This document shows positions 33,850-42,946 of a stretch of 64,000 bases of DNA, one piece after another. How positions within the stretch are numbered: position 1 is the first letter of the stretch; the number at the start of each line of letters is the position of its first letter. The DNA is from CAVQFO01 sp963711725 (GTDB lineage Bacteria; Pseudomonadota; Gammaproteobacteria; Nitrococcales; Aquisalimonadaceae), in NCBI GenBank assembly GCA_963711725.1, contig CAVQFO010000014.1:24326-88325 (forward strand), in the 5' to 3' direction. The notes under the pieces were generated by a model. It worked only from the letters and a program-made list of their open reading frames with translations, was not told where the DNA came from and made no database searches. The position numbers and the translations under genes are program-made.

Positions 33850-36267
33850 TTACACATCCAGATTGGTCACCGTCAGCGCGTTCCGCTCGATGAACTCCCG
33901 TCTGGGCTCTACGTGATCGCCCATCAACGTGGTAAACACCTCGTCCGAGGCCACGGCGTCTTCTATCTTCACCTGTAGCAGCCGCCGGGTCTCCGGGTTC
34001 ATGGTGGTCTCCCAGAGCTGGTCGGGATTCATCTCCCCCAGACCTTTGTAGCGCTGAATGCTGAGCCCGCGCTTGGCCTCGTCCAACAGCCACTCCACTG
34101 CTTCCCGCAGGGAATTCACCGGCTGTTGCTTTTCCCCGCGCTGGACGTAGGCGCCCTCCTGAATGAGGCCGTCCAGGGTCGTCGCCAGGTTCTTTATGGC
34201 CTTGTATTCGGGCGAGAGGAAGAACTTGGGGGTAAAGCGGTAGTCGTGATGGATCCCGTGCAGGCGTTTGCTGACCAGGGCTTCCTGGAAGCCTCCATCC
34301 GGGCCGGCCTTCACCTCCGCCTGATAATCACTGCCCGTGGGCTGATAGGGATTCACGCGGTCTACCAGGGCCTGGAACCAGGGTCGAAGGCCCTCGGCGT
34401 CGCGGAAGTGGGTCTCCTCAAGGGCCGGCTGGGAGATCATCGCTTCCAGCAGGGTCGCATCCAGGTTTCGCGCCATGTGCCCGATCAGGTCCATGACGTG
34501 GAGGTACTGCCGCGCCAGCTTTTCCAAGCCTTCCTCCCGGATGGGCGGGGTTTCCGCCCCGGGGTGCAGCGCGGCGTTGGACAAGGCCAACTGCAGCAGG
34601 TATTGAGTCAGTTCAGCATCGTCTTTGACGTAATGCTCCTGTTTGCCACGCTTGACCTTGTACAGCGGCGGCTGCGCGATATAGATGTGGCCGCGCTCCA
34701 CCAGTTCCAGCATCTGGCGATAAAAGAAGGTCAGGAGCAAGGTCCGAATATGGGATCCATCCACGTCGGCGTCGGTCATGACGATGATGCGATGATAACG
34801 AAGCTTCTCGGGATCGAAGTCGTCCTTGCCGATTCCGCAGCCCAGGGCCGTTATCAACGTCCCCACCTCGGCGGAAGACAGCATCTTGTCGAAACGCGCC
34901 TTTTCCACGTTGAGTATCTTGCCCTTGAGCGGAAGGATGGCCTGGGTACGGCGGTCGCGCCCCTGCTTGGCCGAACCGCCGGCGGAATCACCCTCCACAA
35001 GGTAAAGCTCGGACAGCGACGGGTCGCGCTCCTGGCAGTCGGCCAGTTTGCCCGGCAGGCCGGCCACGTCCAGGGCACCCTTGCGCCGCGTCATTTCCCG
35101 GGCCTTGCGGGCGGCCTCACGGGCGCGGGCGGCGTCCAGAACTTTTTCGACGACGATTTTCGCCTCGTTCGGGTTCTCGTACAGGAACTCTTGCAAGCGC
35201 TCAGCCATCACCTGCTCGACGATCGTTTTGACCTCCGAGGAAACAAGCTTGTCCTTGGTCTGGGAGGAAAACTTGGGATCGGGCACTTTCACGGAAAGCA
35301 CCGCTGTCAGGCCTTCGCGGGTATCGTCGCCAGAAGGGGAAACCTTGAGTTTCTTGGTGTAGCCCTCGGCATCCATGTATTGATTCAGCGTACGGGTCAG
35401 CGCCGCCCGGAAGCCGGAAAGATGGGTACCGCCGTCCTTCTGGGGGATGTTGTTGGTGAAGCAGAAAATGTTTTCCTGATAGGAATCATTCCACTGCAGG
35501 GCAATATCCACGCCCACGTCGTTGCGTATTTCGGTGAAGTACATGACGTCGCGATGCAGCGGTGTCTTGTTCTTGTTCAAATGCTCGACAAAGGCCTTGA
35601 TACCTCCGGCGTATTCGAACACGTCCTGTTTGTCGGAACGCTCGTCGCGCAGCACGATGCGCACACCCGGATTCAGGAAGGATAATTCCCGAAAGCGCTT
35701 CGCCAGCAGGTCATAGTGGAAATCGATGTTGGTGAAAATGGTGTCGCTGGGCCGGAACGTGACCTGGGTACCGGTCTCCTCGGTTTCCCCGATAACCTTG
35801 AGCGGCTCCTGGGGCTCGCCCATCTGGTATTCCTGGAAATGGACTTTGCCACTCTTGCGGACCACCAGCTGCAATCGTTCCGACAGCGCGTTGACCACGG
35901 AAACGCCCACCCCGTGCAGGCCGCCCGACACCTTGTAGACGTTGTTGTCGAACTTACCCCCCGCATGGAGCACGGTCATGATGACCTCGGCGGCGGATCG
36001 CCCTTCCTCCGGGTGAATATCCACCGGGACCCCACGACCGTTATCGGAGACGGTCACGGACTCATCCGAGTGGATAATGACCTCTATCTCCGAGCAGTAG
36101 CCAGCGAGTGCTTCGTCGATGCTGTTGTCGACGACCTCGAACACCATGTGGTGAAGCCCTGTCCCGTCATCGGTATCGCCGATGTACATTCCAGGCCGCT
36201 TCCGGACCGCATCCAGCCCACGCAGGACCTTGATGTTCGCGGAATCGTAGCTGGCGTTTGCACTCAT
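33850..36267 (-). CDS. gyrB: DNA gyrase subunit B
   Basis: ATPase subunit of DNA gyrase, 805 residues. The GHKL ATP site is EVVDNSIDEALAGYC, DNGRGVPVDIH and HAGGKFDNNVYKVSGGLHGVG. The Toprim domain has ELYLVEGDSAGGSAKQGRDR and VMTDADVDGSHIRTLL. An insertion of ~170 residues before the last block (YQPTGSDYQAEV... region) is normal for gammaproteobacterial GyrB. QRYKGLGEMNPDQLWETTM closes it. It is the last gene of the leftward dnaA-dnaN-recF-gyrB set. Confidence 0.98.
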   Translation of the reverse strand: MSANASYDSANIKVLRGLDAVRKRPGMYIGDTDDGTGLHHMVFEVVDNSIDEALAGYCSEIEVIIHSDESVTVSDNGRGVPVDIHPEEGRSAAEVIMTVLHAGGKFDNNVYKVSGGLHGVGVSVVNALSERLQLVVRKSGKVHFQEYQMGEPQEPLKVIGETEETGTQVTFRPSDTIFTNIDFHYDLLAKRFRELSFLNPGVRIVLRDERSDKQDVFEYAGGIKAFVEHLNKNKTPLHRDVMYFTEIRNDVGVDIALQWNDSYQENIFCFTNNIPQKDGGTHLSGFRAALTRTLNQYMDAEGYTKKLKVSPSGDDTREGLTAVLSVKVPDPKFSSQTKDKLVSSEVKTIVEQVMAERLQEFLYENPNEAKIVVEKVLDAARAREAARKAREMTRRKGALDVAGLPGKLADCQERDPSLSELYLVEGDSAGGSAKQGRDRRTQAILPLKGKILNVEKARFDKMLSSAEVGTLITALGCGIGKDDFDPEKLRYHRIIVMTDADVDGSHIRTLLLTFFYRQMLELVERGHIYIAQPPLYKVKRGKQEHYVKDDAELTQYLLQLALSNAALHPGAETPPIREEGLEKLARQYLHVMDLIGHMARNLDATLLEAMISQPALEETHFRDAEGLRPWFQALVDRVNPYQPTGSDYQAEVKAGPDGGFQEALVSKRLHGIHHDYRFTPKFFLSPEYKAIKNLATTLDGLIQEGAYVQRGEKQQPVNSLREAVEWLLDEAKRGLSIQRYKGLGEMNPDQLWETTMNPETRRLLQVKIEDAVASDEVFTTLMGDHVEPRREFIERNALTVTNLDV

Positions 36268-36349
36268 ATATGATCCTTCCTGCCTACTGCGACACTAGGG
36301 CGCGTATAAGGCGGCCCAGGCGGGCGCCGTCTCGGAGTTTAAGCGAGCA

Positions 36350-37423
36350 TTATATCACTTCCCGACAATCACCATGTTCCACGTGGAACCAACGAACGTC
36401 GGTGGTACTGACCGGCACGTAACCCCGTTCGATCGCGGTTACGAAGACCTGGGCACGCGAGTTCTCCACACGATTGAGCACTTGGGTCCGGTGTTCTTCA
36501 TCGAGCTCGGCCGGGAGGTCATCGATCAACATCACCGGGCTGCGGCTGCTCCCTGCGGCTAATAGCTCAACCTGCGCCAAGAGCAAGCCGACGACCAGAC
36601 TCTTTTGCTGGCCACGCGACAAATAATGCTGCGCCTCCGCGCCGTTGGCGCGCACAGAGAAATCCGCCCGATGAGGCCCCGACAACGTATGACCCGTTGC
36701 GAATTCCCGCGCTCTATGCGCTGCCAAGGCTTCCGCCAGACTCGAGCCTGCCACCCAACCGGCTCGGTAGCGAATCTCGAACTCAACCTCCGGCAGCCAT
36801 TGATCCAGAATCGGCCTCACCGCCTGCTCCAGCGCCTGGACGAAGCCTGCCCGAAGGTCACCCACCGCCGAACCGGTCTCCACCAATTCCGGCTCCCACG
36901 AGCGAGCGAGTCGATTATCCTGCAAGCGCAACGCCGCATTCCTTTGCCGAAGCGCACGATCGTAACGGCGCCAGAGTTCTCGGTACCGATGTTCCACGTG
37001 GAACAAACTCCAGTTCAGAAAGCTCCGCCGAACCTTTGGACCGTCCAGCAACAGCCTCTGGCTTTCCGTGTTGATGACCTGAATCGGAATGTACTGCGCC
37101 AACTCGGAGAGGCTGCGCAGCTCCTGACCTGCCGCGCGCACCCTGATGCCGTCCCGGCTCCGCTCCACCCCCAGGAAGACCTCGCCCGAGTCGTCGTCCG
37201 ATACCTTCCCTGTCACCCGGAAAAGATCCGCGCCCATCCGGATGACCTGCTCGGGACGCCCTCCGCGAAAGGTCCGCGCCCGGGCCAGCACGTGGATGGC
37301 CTCCAGGATACTGGTCTTGCCTGCAGCATTCTCACCGAAGAACACGTTCACGCCCGCCGCCGGGCGCAGCTCGACCTGCCGGAGGTTACGGAAATCCTGG
37401 ATTTGAATCGTCTGCAGCGACAT
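36350..37423 (-). CDS. recF: DNA repair and gap-filling protein RecF
   Basis: SMC-like ATPase that helps load RecA at gaps, 357 residues. Walker A is FFGENAAGKTSILEAIHVL. The ABC signature region is HYLSRGQQKSLVVGLLLAQ, and Walker B/D-loop is PVMLIDDLPAELDEEHR. The coding sequence contains two parS-like palindromes, each encoding the peptide FHVEH (one near residue 142, one near the C-terminus). Confidence 0.96.
   Translation of the reverse strand: MSLQTIQIQDFRNLRQVELRPAAGVNVFFGENAAGKTSILEAIHVLARARTFRGGRPEQVIRMGADLFRVTGKVSDDDSGEVFLGVERSRDGIRVRAAGQELRSLSELAQYIPIQVINTESQRLLLDGPKVRRSFLNWSLFHVEHRYRELWRRYDRALRQRNAALRLQDNRLARSWEPELVETGSAVGDLRAGFVQALEQAVRPILDQWLPEVEFEIRYRAGWVAGSSLAEALAAHRAREFATGHTLSGPHRADFSVRANGAEAQHYLSRGQQKSLVVGLLLAQVELLAAGSSRSPVMLIDDLPAELDEEHRTQVLNRVENSRAQVFVTAIERGYVPVSTTDVRWFHVEHGDCREVI
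36375..36390. other. parS centromere site 1 (inside recF)
   Basis: TGTTCCACGTGGAACC is a 14-base perfect palindrome core (GTTCCACGTGGAAC) and matches the parS form used by Pseudomonas ParB. It is one or two bases off the TGTTTCACGTGAAACA consensus. It lies ~24 kb from parAB, near the predicted origin, as expected for the ParB loading centre. Confidence 0.85.
36990..37005. other. parS centromere site 2 (inside recF)
   Basis: TGTTCCACGTGGAACA is a perfect 16-base palindrome of the same parS type, 615 bases from the first. A second copy this close is very unlikely by chance. Confidence 0.88.
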
Positions 37424-37559
37424 CGTGGGTTTGGGAAGGCGAGGAAGGAGGAGGGAGGGTGCCGCAAACGCGACCGCTACCCAATCCCTCCCTGTCGGAT
37501 CACAGACCCTTGGTTTCGCATCGGCATTGCGCCGCGCCCATCATCAGCTTCGCGACCCG

Positions 37560-38660
37560 CTAAAGGCGCATCGGCATGACCACATACTGGAAGTGGTCGG
37601 CCGCGGGATCACGGATCAGGCAACTGCTGTTGCCGTCCACCACACCAAAAAGGATGCTTTCCCCGTCGATGGCGTTGAGCGCGTCCAACAGGTAACTGGC
37701 ATTGAATCCGATTTCCATGGTGTCACCCTGGAATTCGATCGCCAGTTCCTCGTCCGCCTCTTCCTGCTCCGGATTGTTGGACTGGATGCGCAGCCGTTCC
37801 GGCTCCAGCCCCAACCGAACGCCCCGGTACTTTTCGTTGGACAGGATGGACGCCCGCACCAGCGCCTGGCGCAGCGTTTCCCTGTCGGCCTTCATCACAT
37901 TCTCCGGGTTCTGGGGTATCACCCGCCGATAGTCCGGGAACCGGCCATCAATCAACTTCGAGGTAAAGCGAAGTTCCGGCAGCGATACCCGCAGGTGGTT
38001 CTGCCCCAACTCCAGCCTCGCTTCCGTCTCGCTGTGGTCCAGCAACCGCAGCAATTCCTGTACCCCCTTGCGGGGGACGATCACCTGCTGGCTCCCTTCC
38101 ACATCCACATCACCCGATATCTGTCCGAGTGCCAGACGGTGCCCATCCGTCGCCACCGCCCGAAGCAGGCCAGGCTCCAATTCGAGCAACAAGCCGTTGA
38201 GGTAGTACCGGACATCCTGCAGCGCCATGGAGAAGTGGGTGCGTTCGATCAAGTTGCGCAGATCCTGTTGCGGAATCAGGAACGGTCGCGTCTCGCCAAT
38301 ATCCTCCACCGTGGGGAATTCGGTGGCGGGAAGGGTCACCAGGGTAAATCGGCTGCTGCCCGCGGACACAATCGCCCGCTCCTGTTCCAGGCCGATTTGG
38401 ATCCGGGCGCCTTCCGGCAGGTTGCGCACGATATCCATCAGTTTTCTGGCGGGCAGCGTGACTTGACCCGCCTCCTGGACTTCCACGGCGGCGTGGGCTG
38501 CCAGCTCCACTTCCAGGTCCGTTGCCGTCAACGCCAATCCATTGTTGTCGGCCACTACCAGAACATTGCCCAGTATGGGCAGCGTCTGCCGGCGTTCGAC
38601 CACGCCGATCACTGCCTGGAGAGGCTTGAGAAGCGTTTCCCGGTCAATCTCGAATTTCAT
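37560..38660 (-). CDS. dnaN: DNA polymerase III sliding clamp (beta)
   Basis: Dimeric processivity clamp, 366 residues. It starts MKFEIDRETLLKPLQAVIGV, contains VATDGHRLALGQI and DGRFPDYRRVIP, and ends with the hydrophobic-groove segment YVVMPMRL. All three clamp subdomains are present. 136 bases separate it from recF and 227 from dnaA. Confidence 0.98.
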   Translation of the reverse strand: MKFEIDRETLLKPLQAVIGVVERRQTLPILGNVLVVADNNGLALTATDLEVELAAHAAVEVQEAGQVTLPARKLMDIVRNLPEGARIQIGLEQERAIVSAGSSRFTLVTLPATEFPTVEDIGETRPFLIPQQDLRNLIERTHFSMALQDVRYYLNGLLLELEPGLLRAVATDGHRLALGQISGDVDVEGSQQVIVPRKGVQELLRLLDHSETEARLELGQNHLRVSLPELRFTSKLIDGRFPDYRRVIPQNPENVMKADRETLRQALVRASILSNEKYRGVRLGLEPERLRIQSNNPEQEEADEELAIEFQGDTMEIGFNASYLLDALNAIDGESILFGVVDGNSSCLIRDPAADHFQYVVMPMRL

Positions 38661-38887
38661 GGCGTCCGCTCACCCTTATTAATTACTAAATGTACTTTAA
38701 AGACTTGTTACTGTTATTAGCCAACGCGTTCCTTGGGGAAAACTCAAAAAACTCTTTATTTCCCAATCGGTTGCCGCTATTTACCCCTGGGCTGCGCCTG
38801 TTGAGAACTGCCCGTCGGCACTGGGTACAAGTTGTGGAAAACTTCAGGGAGATCGTTGCCGCCCAACATTACCACAGCTTATCCACA
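38661..38887. other. AT-rich dnaN-dnaA intergenic region, candidate part of oriC
   Basis: A strongly AT-rich tract (about 38680-38725, TTATTAATTACTAAATG...) could be an unwinding element. One consensus DnaA box, TTATCCACA, is at 38879-38887. A near-box TGTGGAAAA (complement TTTTCCACA) is at 38833-38841. Another consensus box lies on the other side of dnaA (40319-40327). The box number is low for a complete origin, so the functional origin may span both intergenic regions. Confidence 0.4.
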
Positions 38888-40208
38888 TCATGTGGTCAGG
38901 GTTCTCAACAGGTTAGCGTAGTCCTCGCTCATCCGATTGTCGGCTTCCTTCAGTTCCTGCACCTTGCGGCAGGCGTGCAGCACCGTGGTGTGGTCCCGTC
39001 CGCCGAACGCGTCGCCGATTTCCGGAAGGCTGTGGGTGGTCAATTCCTTCGCCAACGCCATGGCCATCTGCCGTGGCCGGGTGATGGAGCGGCTCCGACG
39101 CTTGGACAGCAGGTCGGCAACCCGGATCTTGTAGTACTCCGCCACCGTCTTTTGGATATTCTCAACGGTGACCAGTTTGTCCTGAAGGGCCAGGAGGTCC
39201 CTCAGCGCCTCCTTGGTAAAGTCCACGGTGATCGCCGAGCCAGTGAACTGAGCGTTGGCAATGACCCGCCGCAACGCACCTTCCAACTCCCGAATGTTGG
39301 ACCAGATGCGCTTGGCGATGAAGAACGCCACTTCGTGGGGCAGATCCACCCCCTCCTGGCTGGCCTTGCTCATCAGGATGGCAACCCGGGTTTCCAGTTC
39401 CGGGGGGTCGATGGCCACGGTGAGGCCCCAGCCGAAGCGCGATTTAAGGCGCTCCTCCAGCCCATGTACTTCCTTGGGATAGCGATCGCAGGTGAGGACC
39501 ACTTGCTGTTGGCCTTCCAGCAGGGCGTTGAAGGTGTGAAAGAACTCTTCCTGAGAGCGTTCCTTGCCGGCGAAAAACTGGATGTCGTCGATCAGCAGCG
39601 CGTCGGCCGAGCGATAGTGACGCTTGAACTCATTGATCGCGTTGTGCTGAAGGGCCTTCACCATGTCCCCCACAAACCGCTCGGAATGCAGGTAGAGCAC
39701 CTTGGCCGAGGGTTTTCGCTGCAGCATCAGGTTGCCGATGGCGTGCATGAGGTGGGTCTTGCCCAGGCCGACCCCGCCATAGAGGAACAGCGGGTTGTAG
39801 GAGCCGCCGGGGTTCTCGGCTATCTGGCTGCAGGCGGCCCGCGGCCAATTGATTGGACTTGCCCTCGACGAAACTCTCGAAGGTGAATCGGGGATTGATG
39901 TTGCTTCCGCCCAGGCCGCCTTCGGGCTTCGCCCGGGCCTTGGGCGCGCGTTGGGGCGCCGGCGCCGTCTGCTGGCTGCCGATCTCCAGGGCGACGTCCG
40001 TGGCGCCGCTGCCGGATGTCGCCAATTCCACGATCCGGTCGTAGAAATGCTCGCGCACCCAATCGAGAACAAAGCGATTGGGTGCGAGCAGAGTCAAAGT
40101 GCTGCCTTCCTCGACCGCTTGCAGCGGCCGAATCCAGGTGTTCAGCTGCTGCTCCGGGATCTCGCTTTCGAGACGGGAAAGACAGCGTGTCCAGAGTGAG
40201 CCTTCCAC
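38888..40208 (-). CDS. dnaA: Chromosomal replication initiator DnaA, with one single-base insertion
   Basis: AAA+ initiator that melts oriC. Domain I starts LWTRCLSRLESEIPEQQLNTWIRPLQ. The ATPase domain has LFLYGGVGLGKTHLMHAIGN (Walker A) and ALLIDDIQFFAGKERSQEEF (Walker B). The C-terminal DNA-binding helix-turn-helix is FGGRDHTTVLHACRKV. The frame slips at about 39838-39844, between FVEGKSNQLA and ACSQIAENPG. Removing one base restores ~439 residues. GTG 40208 is preferred as start (GGGGGA upstream); TTG 40211 is the alternative. An essential gene, so a sequence error is inferred. Confidence 0.94.
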
Positions 40209-40318
40209 CAATGGTCCCCCGTTCAGGTGCTGCCGGCACGCGCCGAATGCGCCCGATGCGGACAGCCCCTGGTGTTCACTGCGTTTGGAACCGCCGAGTC
40301 TATACCCGCTGGGATGAG

Positions 40319-40327
40319 TTATCCACA
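40319..40327 (+). promoter_or_regulatory. DnaA box between dnaA and rpmH
   Basis: TTATCCACA is a perfect consensus DnaA box in the divergent dnaA-rpmH region, about 110 bases upstream of dnaA. It may serve dnaA autoregulation or be part of oriC, which in Pseudomonas lies between these two genes. Confidence 0.65.
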
Positions 40328-40358
40328 GCGAACGGGGCGACTGAAACCCAGTTGTAAA

Positions 40359-40388
40359 TTGACAAAGCGCCTGTTTTGGAAGTACATT
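40359..40388 (+). promoter_or_regulatory. Sigma-70 promoter of rpmH-rnpA
   Basis: A consensus TTGACA (40359-40364) and TACATT (40383-40388) are separated by 18 bases, about 65 bases upstream of the rpmH start. Confidence 0.65.
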
Positions 40389-40456
40389 CGCCGGCTCGAT
40401 TTTCCCTGGGGCGTTCGACCGGGCGTTCCATTCCGAACAAGAGAACGGATACCGAG

Positions 40457-40591
40457 ATGAAGAGGACTTTTCAGCCCAGCATCATTAAGCGCAAGCGGAC
40501 CCACGGGTTCCGGGCACGCATGGCCACCAAGAACGGCCGCCGTGTCATCAAGGCGCGCCGCGCGAAGGGTCGTGCTCGCCTCACTCCGTAG
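40457..40591 (+). CDS. rpmH: 50S ribosomal protein L34
   Basis: 44 residues, MKRTFQPSIIKRKRTHGF to KGRARLTP, near-identical to the universal L34 pattern and highly basic. It is the first gene of the rightward rpmH-rnpA-yidD-yidC-mnmE set. Confidence 0.98.
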   Translation: MKRTFQPSIIKRKRTHGFRARMATKNGRRVIKARRAKGRARLTP

Positions 40592-40970
40592 TTTGGCGGA
40601 CAAGGCTCAACCACGCTCCTTCGGTTTCGCCCGTTTCCTGAGGCTGGTCAAGCCCCGGCAGTACCAGCGGGTATTCGCCGAGGCGCAACGGGTCGGGGAT
40701 CGCTACTTCACGATACTGGCGACCGGCAACGGGCTCGATCACGCCCGTCTCGGCATGGCGGTCTCACGCAAGGCCGCCCCGAAATCGGTTTCCCGCAATC
40801 GCATCAAGCGTGCCGTGCGGGAAACCTTCCGACTGCGGCAACACGAGCTGCCGGCAGTGGATCTTGTAGTCCTCGCGCGGCCGCCGGCGGCGACCGCCGA
40901 CACGCCGGAGCTGCAGCGCGCGCTCCACAAGCTTTGGCAACGTGTGCGGGAACGATGCGGCACCTCCTGA
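40572..40970 (+). CDS. rnpA: Ribonuclease P protein component
   Basis: Protein subunit of the RNase P ribozyme that trims tRNA 5' ends. The RNR motif region reads SRNRIKRAVRETFRLRQHEL, and RLGMAVSRKAAPKSV precedes it. About 132 residues if started at GTG 40572, overlapping the rpmH end by 20 bases; TTG 40593 (125 residues) is also possible. The C-terminus overlaps yidD. Confidence 0.93.
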   Translation: MLASLRSLADKAQPRSFGFARFLRLVKPRQYQRVFAEAQRVGDRYFTILATGNGLDHARLGMAVSRKAAPKSVSRNRIKRAVRETFRLRQHELPAVDLVVLARPPAATADTPELQRALHKLWQRVRERCGTS

Positions 40971-41188
40971 TATTCCTGATTCGTGCCTACCAGTTGACGA
41001 TCAGCCCGCTGCTGGGCCCGCGCTGCCGTTTCTATCCCAGTTGCTCGCACTACGCATTGGAGGCCGTGCAACGACATGGCACACTGGCCGGCTCCTGGCT
41101 GGCCCTGCGGCGATTGTTGCGCTGCCACCCCTGGCACCCGGGCGGTATCGACCCGGTTCCCGAACCCTGCTGTAAAGAAAAGAGCTGA
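40955..41188 (+). CDS. yidD: Membrane protein insertion efficiency factor YidD
   Basis: 77 residues, MRHLLIFLIRAYQLTISPLL followed by CRFYPSCSHYALEAVQRHG, the YidD family signature. RCHPWHPGGIDPVP completes it. It assists YidC-dependent insertion at the inner membrane. It overlaps rnpA by 16 bases, and its stop overlaps the yidC start by one base (TGATGG). Confidence 0.96.
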   Translation: MRHLLIFLIRAYQLTISPLLGPRCRFYPSCSHYALEAVQRHGTLAGSWLALRRLLRCHPWHPGGIDPVPEPCCKEKS

Positions 41189-42895
41189 TGGATAACCAAC
41201 GCCTGATAATCTTCTTCGTCCTGGGGGTCCTCATGCTGTTCATGTGGAACGCCTGGGAGTCCCAGTACGGTACGACCCAGCCCGCGCCCCAACAGCAGGC
41301 ACAGAGTCCCGCCGAGCATCCGGGTGCCCCCGACACGCAGGCAAGCGCGGATACCGAAACCGGACAGCCTCCGGCGCCGGGCGCCACTCCCACCGAGCAG
41401 GTCGCAATCCGGGAAAACTGCCGGCAAGGGGCTGCCCCAGGGCGAGACCATCCATATCCGTACCGACGTCCTGGACGTTGAGATCGACACCGTCGGTGGC
41501 ACGGTGCGACGCACGGCATTGCTGGACTACAAACGCTCCGCCGACGACAAGCGTCCCCTGGATCTGTTGTACGTAAAGGGCAAGGAACTCTTCGTGGCCC
41601 AGAGCGGGCTCCACGGCAAGGGCATCAAACTGCCCGGCCCCGATGCCGTGTTCGAGGCACCGCGCTCCAGCTATGAGCTCAGTCCCGGCCAGGACAAACT
41701 GGTGGTGCCGCTGACCTGGGAGGGGGATGACGGCGTCAAGGTGGTCAAGCGCTTCACCTTCCAGCGCGGCCGTTATCTGGTGGATGTGGATCAGGACATC
41801 TCCAACTCCACCCAGACCGCCTTCAAGGCGTATCAGTACGTCCAACTGCGGCGGAGCAAGCCCGAGGACCAGGGCAGCATGTTGCATCGTCGCAGTTATG
41901 TCGGCGGCGTGATCTACAGCCCCGAGGACAAGTATCAGAAGGTGAGCTTCGACGACATGGCGGACAAGCCCCTGTCGCGCGACGTCACCGGCGGCTGGCT
42001 CGCCATGGTGGAGCACTATTTCGTCGCCGCATGGGTGCCGCCGCAGAAACGCCTGGACCGCTTCTACACCCAGCATCTGTCCGGCGATCAATACGTCATC
42101 GGCATGTCTTCGCCTCAGGAAGCGGTGCCGGCCGGCGGCCAGACCACCATCAATCAGCAGCTGTATCTCGGACCCAAGGATCAGGATCGCCTGGAAGGCA
42201 TTGCCCCCGGTCTGGAACTGGCAGTGGACTACGGCTTTCTCACCGTCATCGCCAAGCCTCTGTTCTGGCTGCTCAAGTGGATCCACGGCGTGGTGGGCAA
42301 CTGGGGCTTCGCCATCATCCTGCTGACCGTGCTGATCAAGCTGGTGTTCTACAAACTGTCCGAGACCAGCTACCGCTCCATGGCCAAGATGCGCCGCTTG
42401 CAGCCGCGCATGAAGCAGCTCAAGGAGCGCTATGGCGACGACCGCCAGGCCATGAACCAGGCCATGATGGGCCTCTACAAGGAAGAAAAGATCAATCCCC
42501 TGGGGGGCTGTCTGCCCATCGTGGTCCAGATCCCCGTGTTCATCGCGCTGTACTGGGTCCTGCTGGGCTCCGTGGAGCTGCGCCAGGCGGATTTCATTCT
42601 CTGGATCCACGACCTCTCGGCGCCGGACCCCTACTTCGTCCTGCCCATCCTCATGGGCGTGACCATGCTGGTTCAGCAGCGTCTGAACCCGGCGCCCATG
42701 GACCCCATCCAGCAGAAGGTCATGATGTTCCTGCCGGTGGTGTTCACCGTGTTCTTCCTGTTCTTCCCGGCGGGGCTGGTGGTGTACTGGGTCACCAATA
42801 ACAGCCTGTCGATCCTCCAGCAGTGGATAATCATGCGCCGGTTGGAAAACGGCGGCGACGGACGTCGCAGCAAGAAGAAGAAAGCCGCCGGCTGA
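41188..42895 (+). CDS. yidC: Membrane protein insertase YidC, with one single-base insertion
   Basis: Oxa1-family insertase. The N-terminal helix is IIFFVLGVLMLFMW, followed by a Pro/Gln/Ala-rich linker and a large periplasmic domain. The conserved insertase core comes last (FAIILLTVLIKLVFYKLSE, MGLYKEEKINPLGGCLPIVV, FFPAGLVVYWVTNNSLSI). An extra base at about 41398-41408 breaks the reading frame inside the non-conserved linker, after ATPTEQVA; the remainder starts SGKTAGKGLPQGE. Correcting it gives 568 residues. Essential gene, so a sequence error is assumed. Confidence 0.94.
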
Positions 42896-42946
42896 CCCCG
42901 CGCGGCGACCCGCCGAAATCGGCGGGGGCCGGTGTGGAGAACCCCA

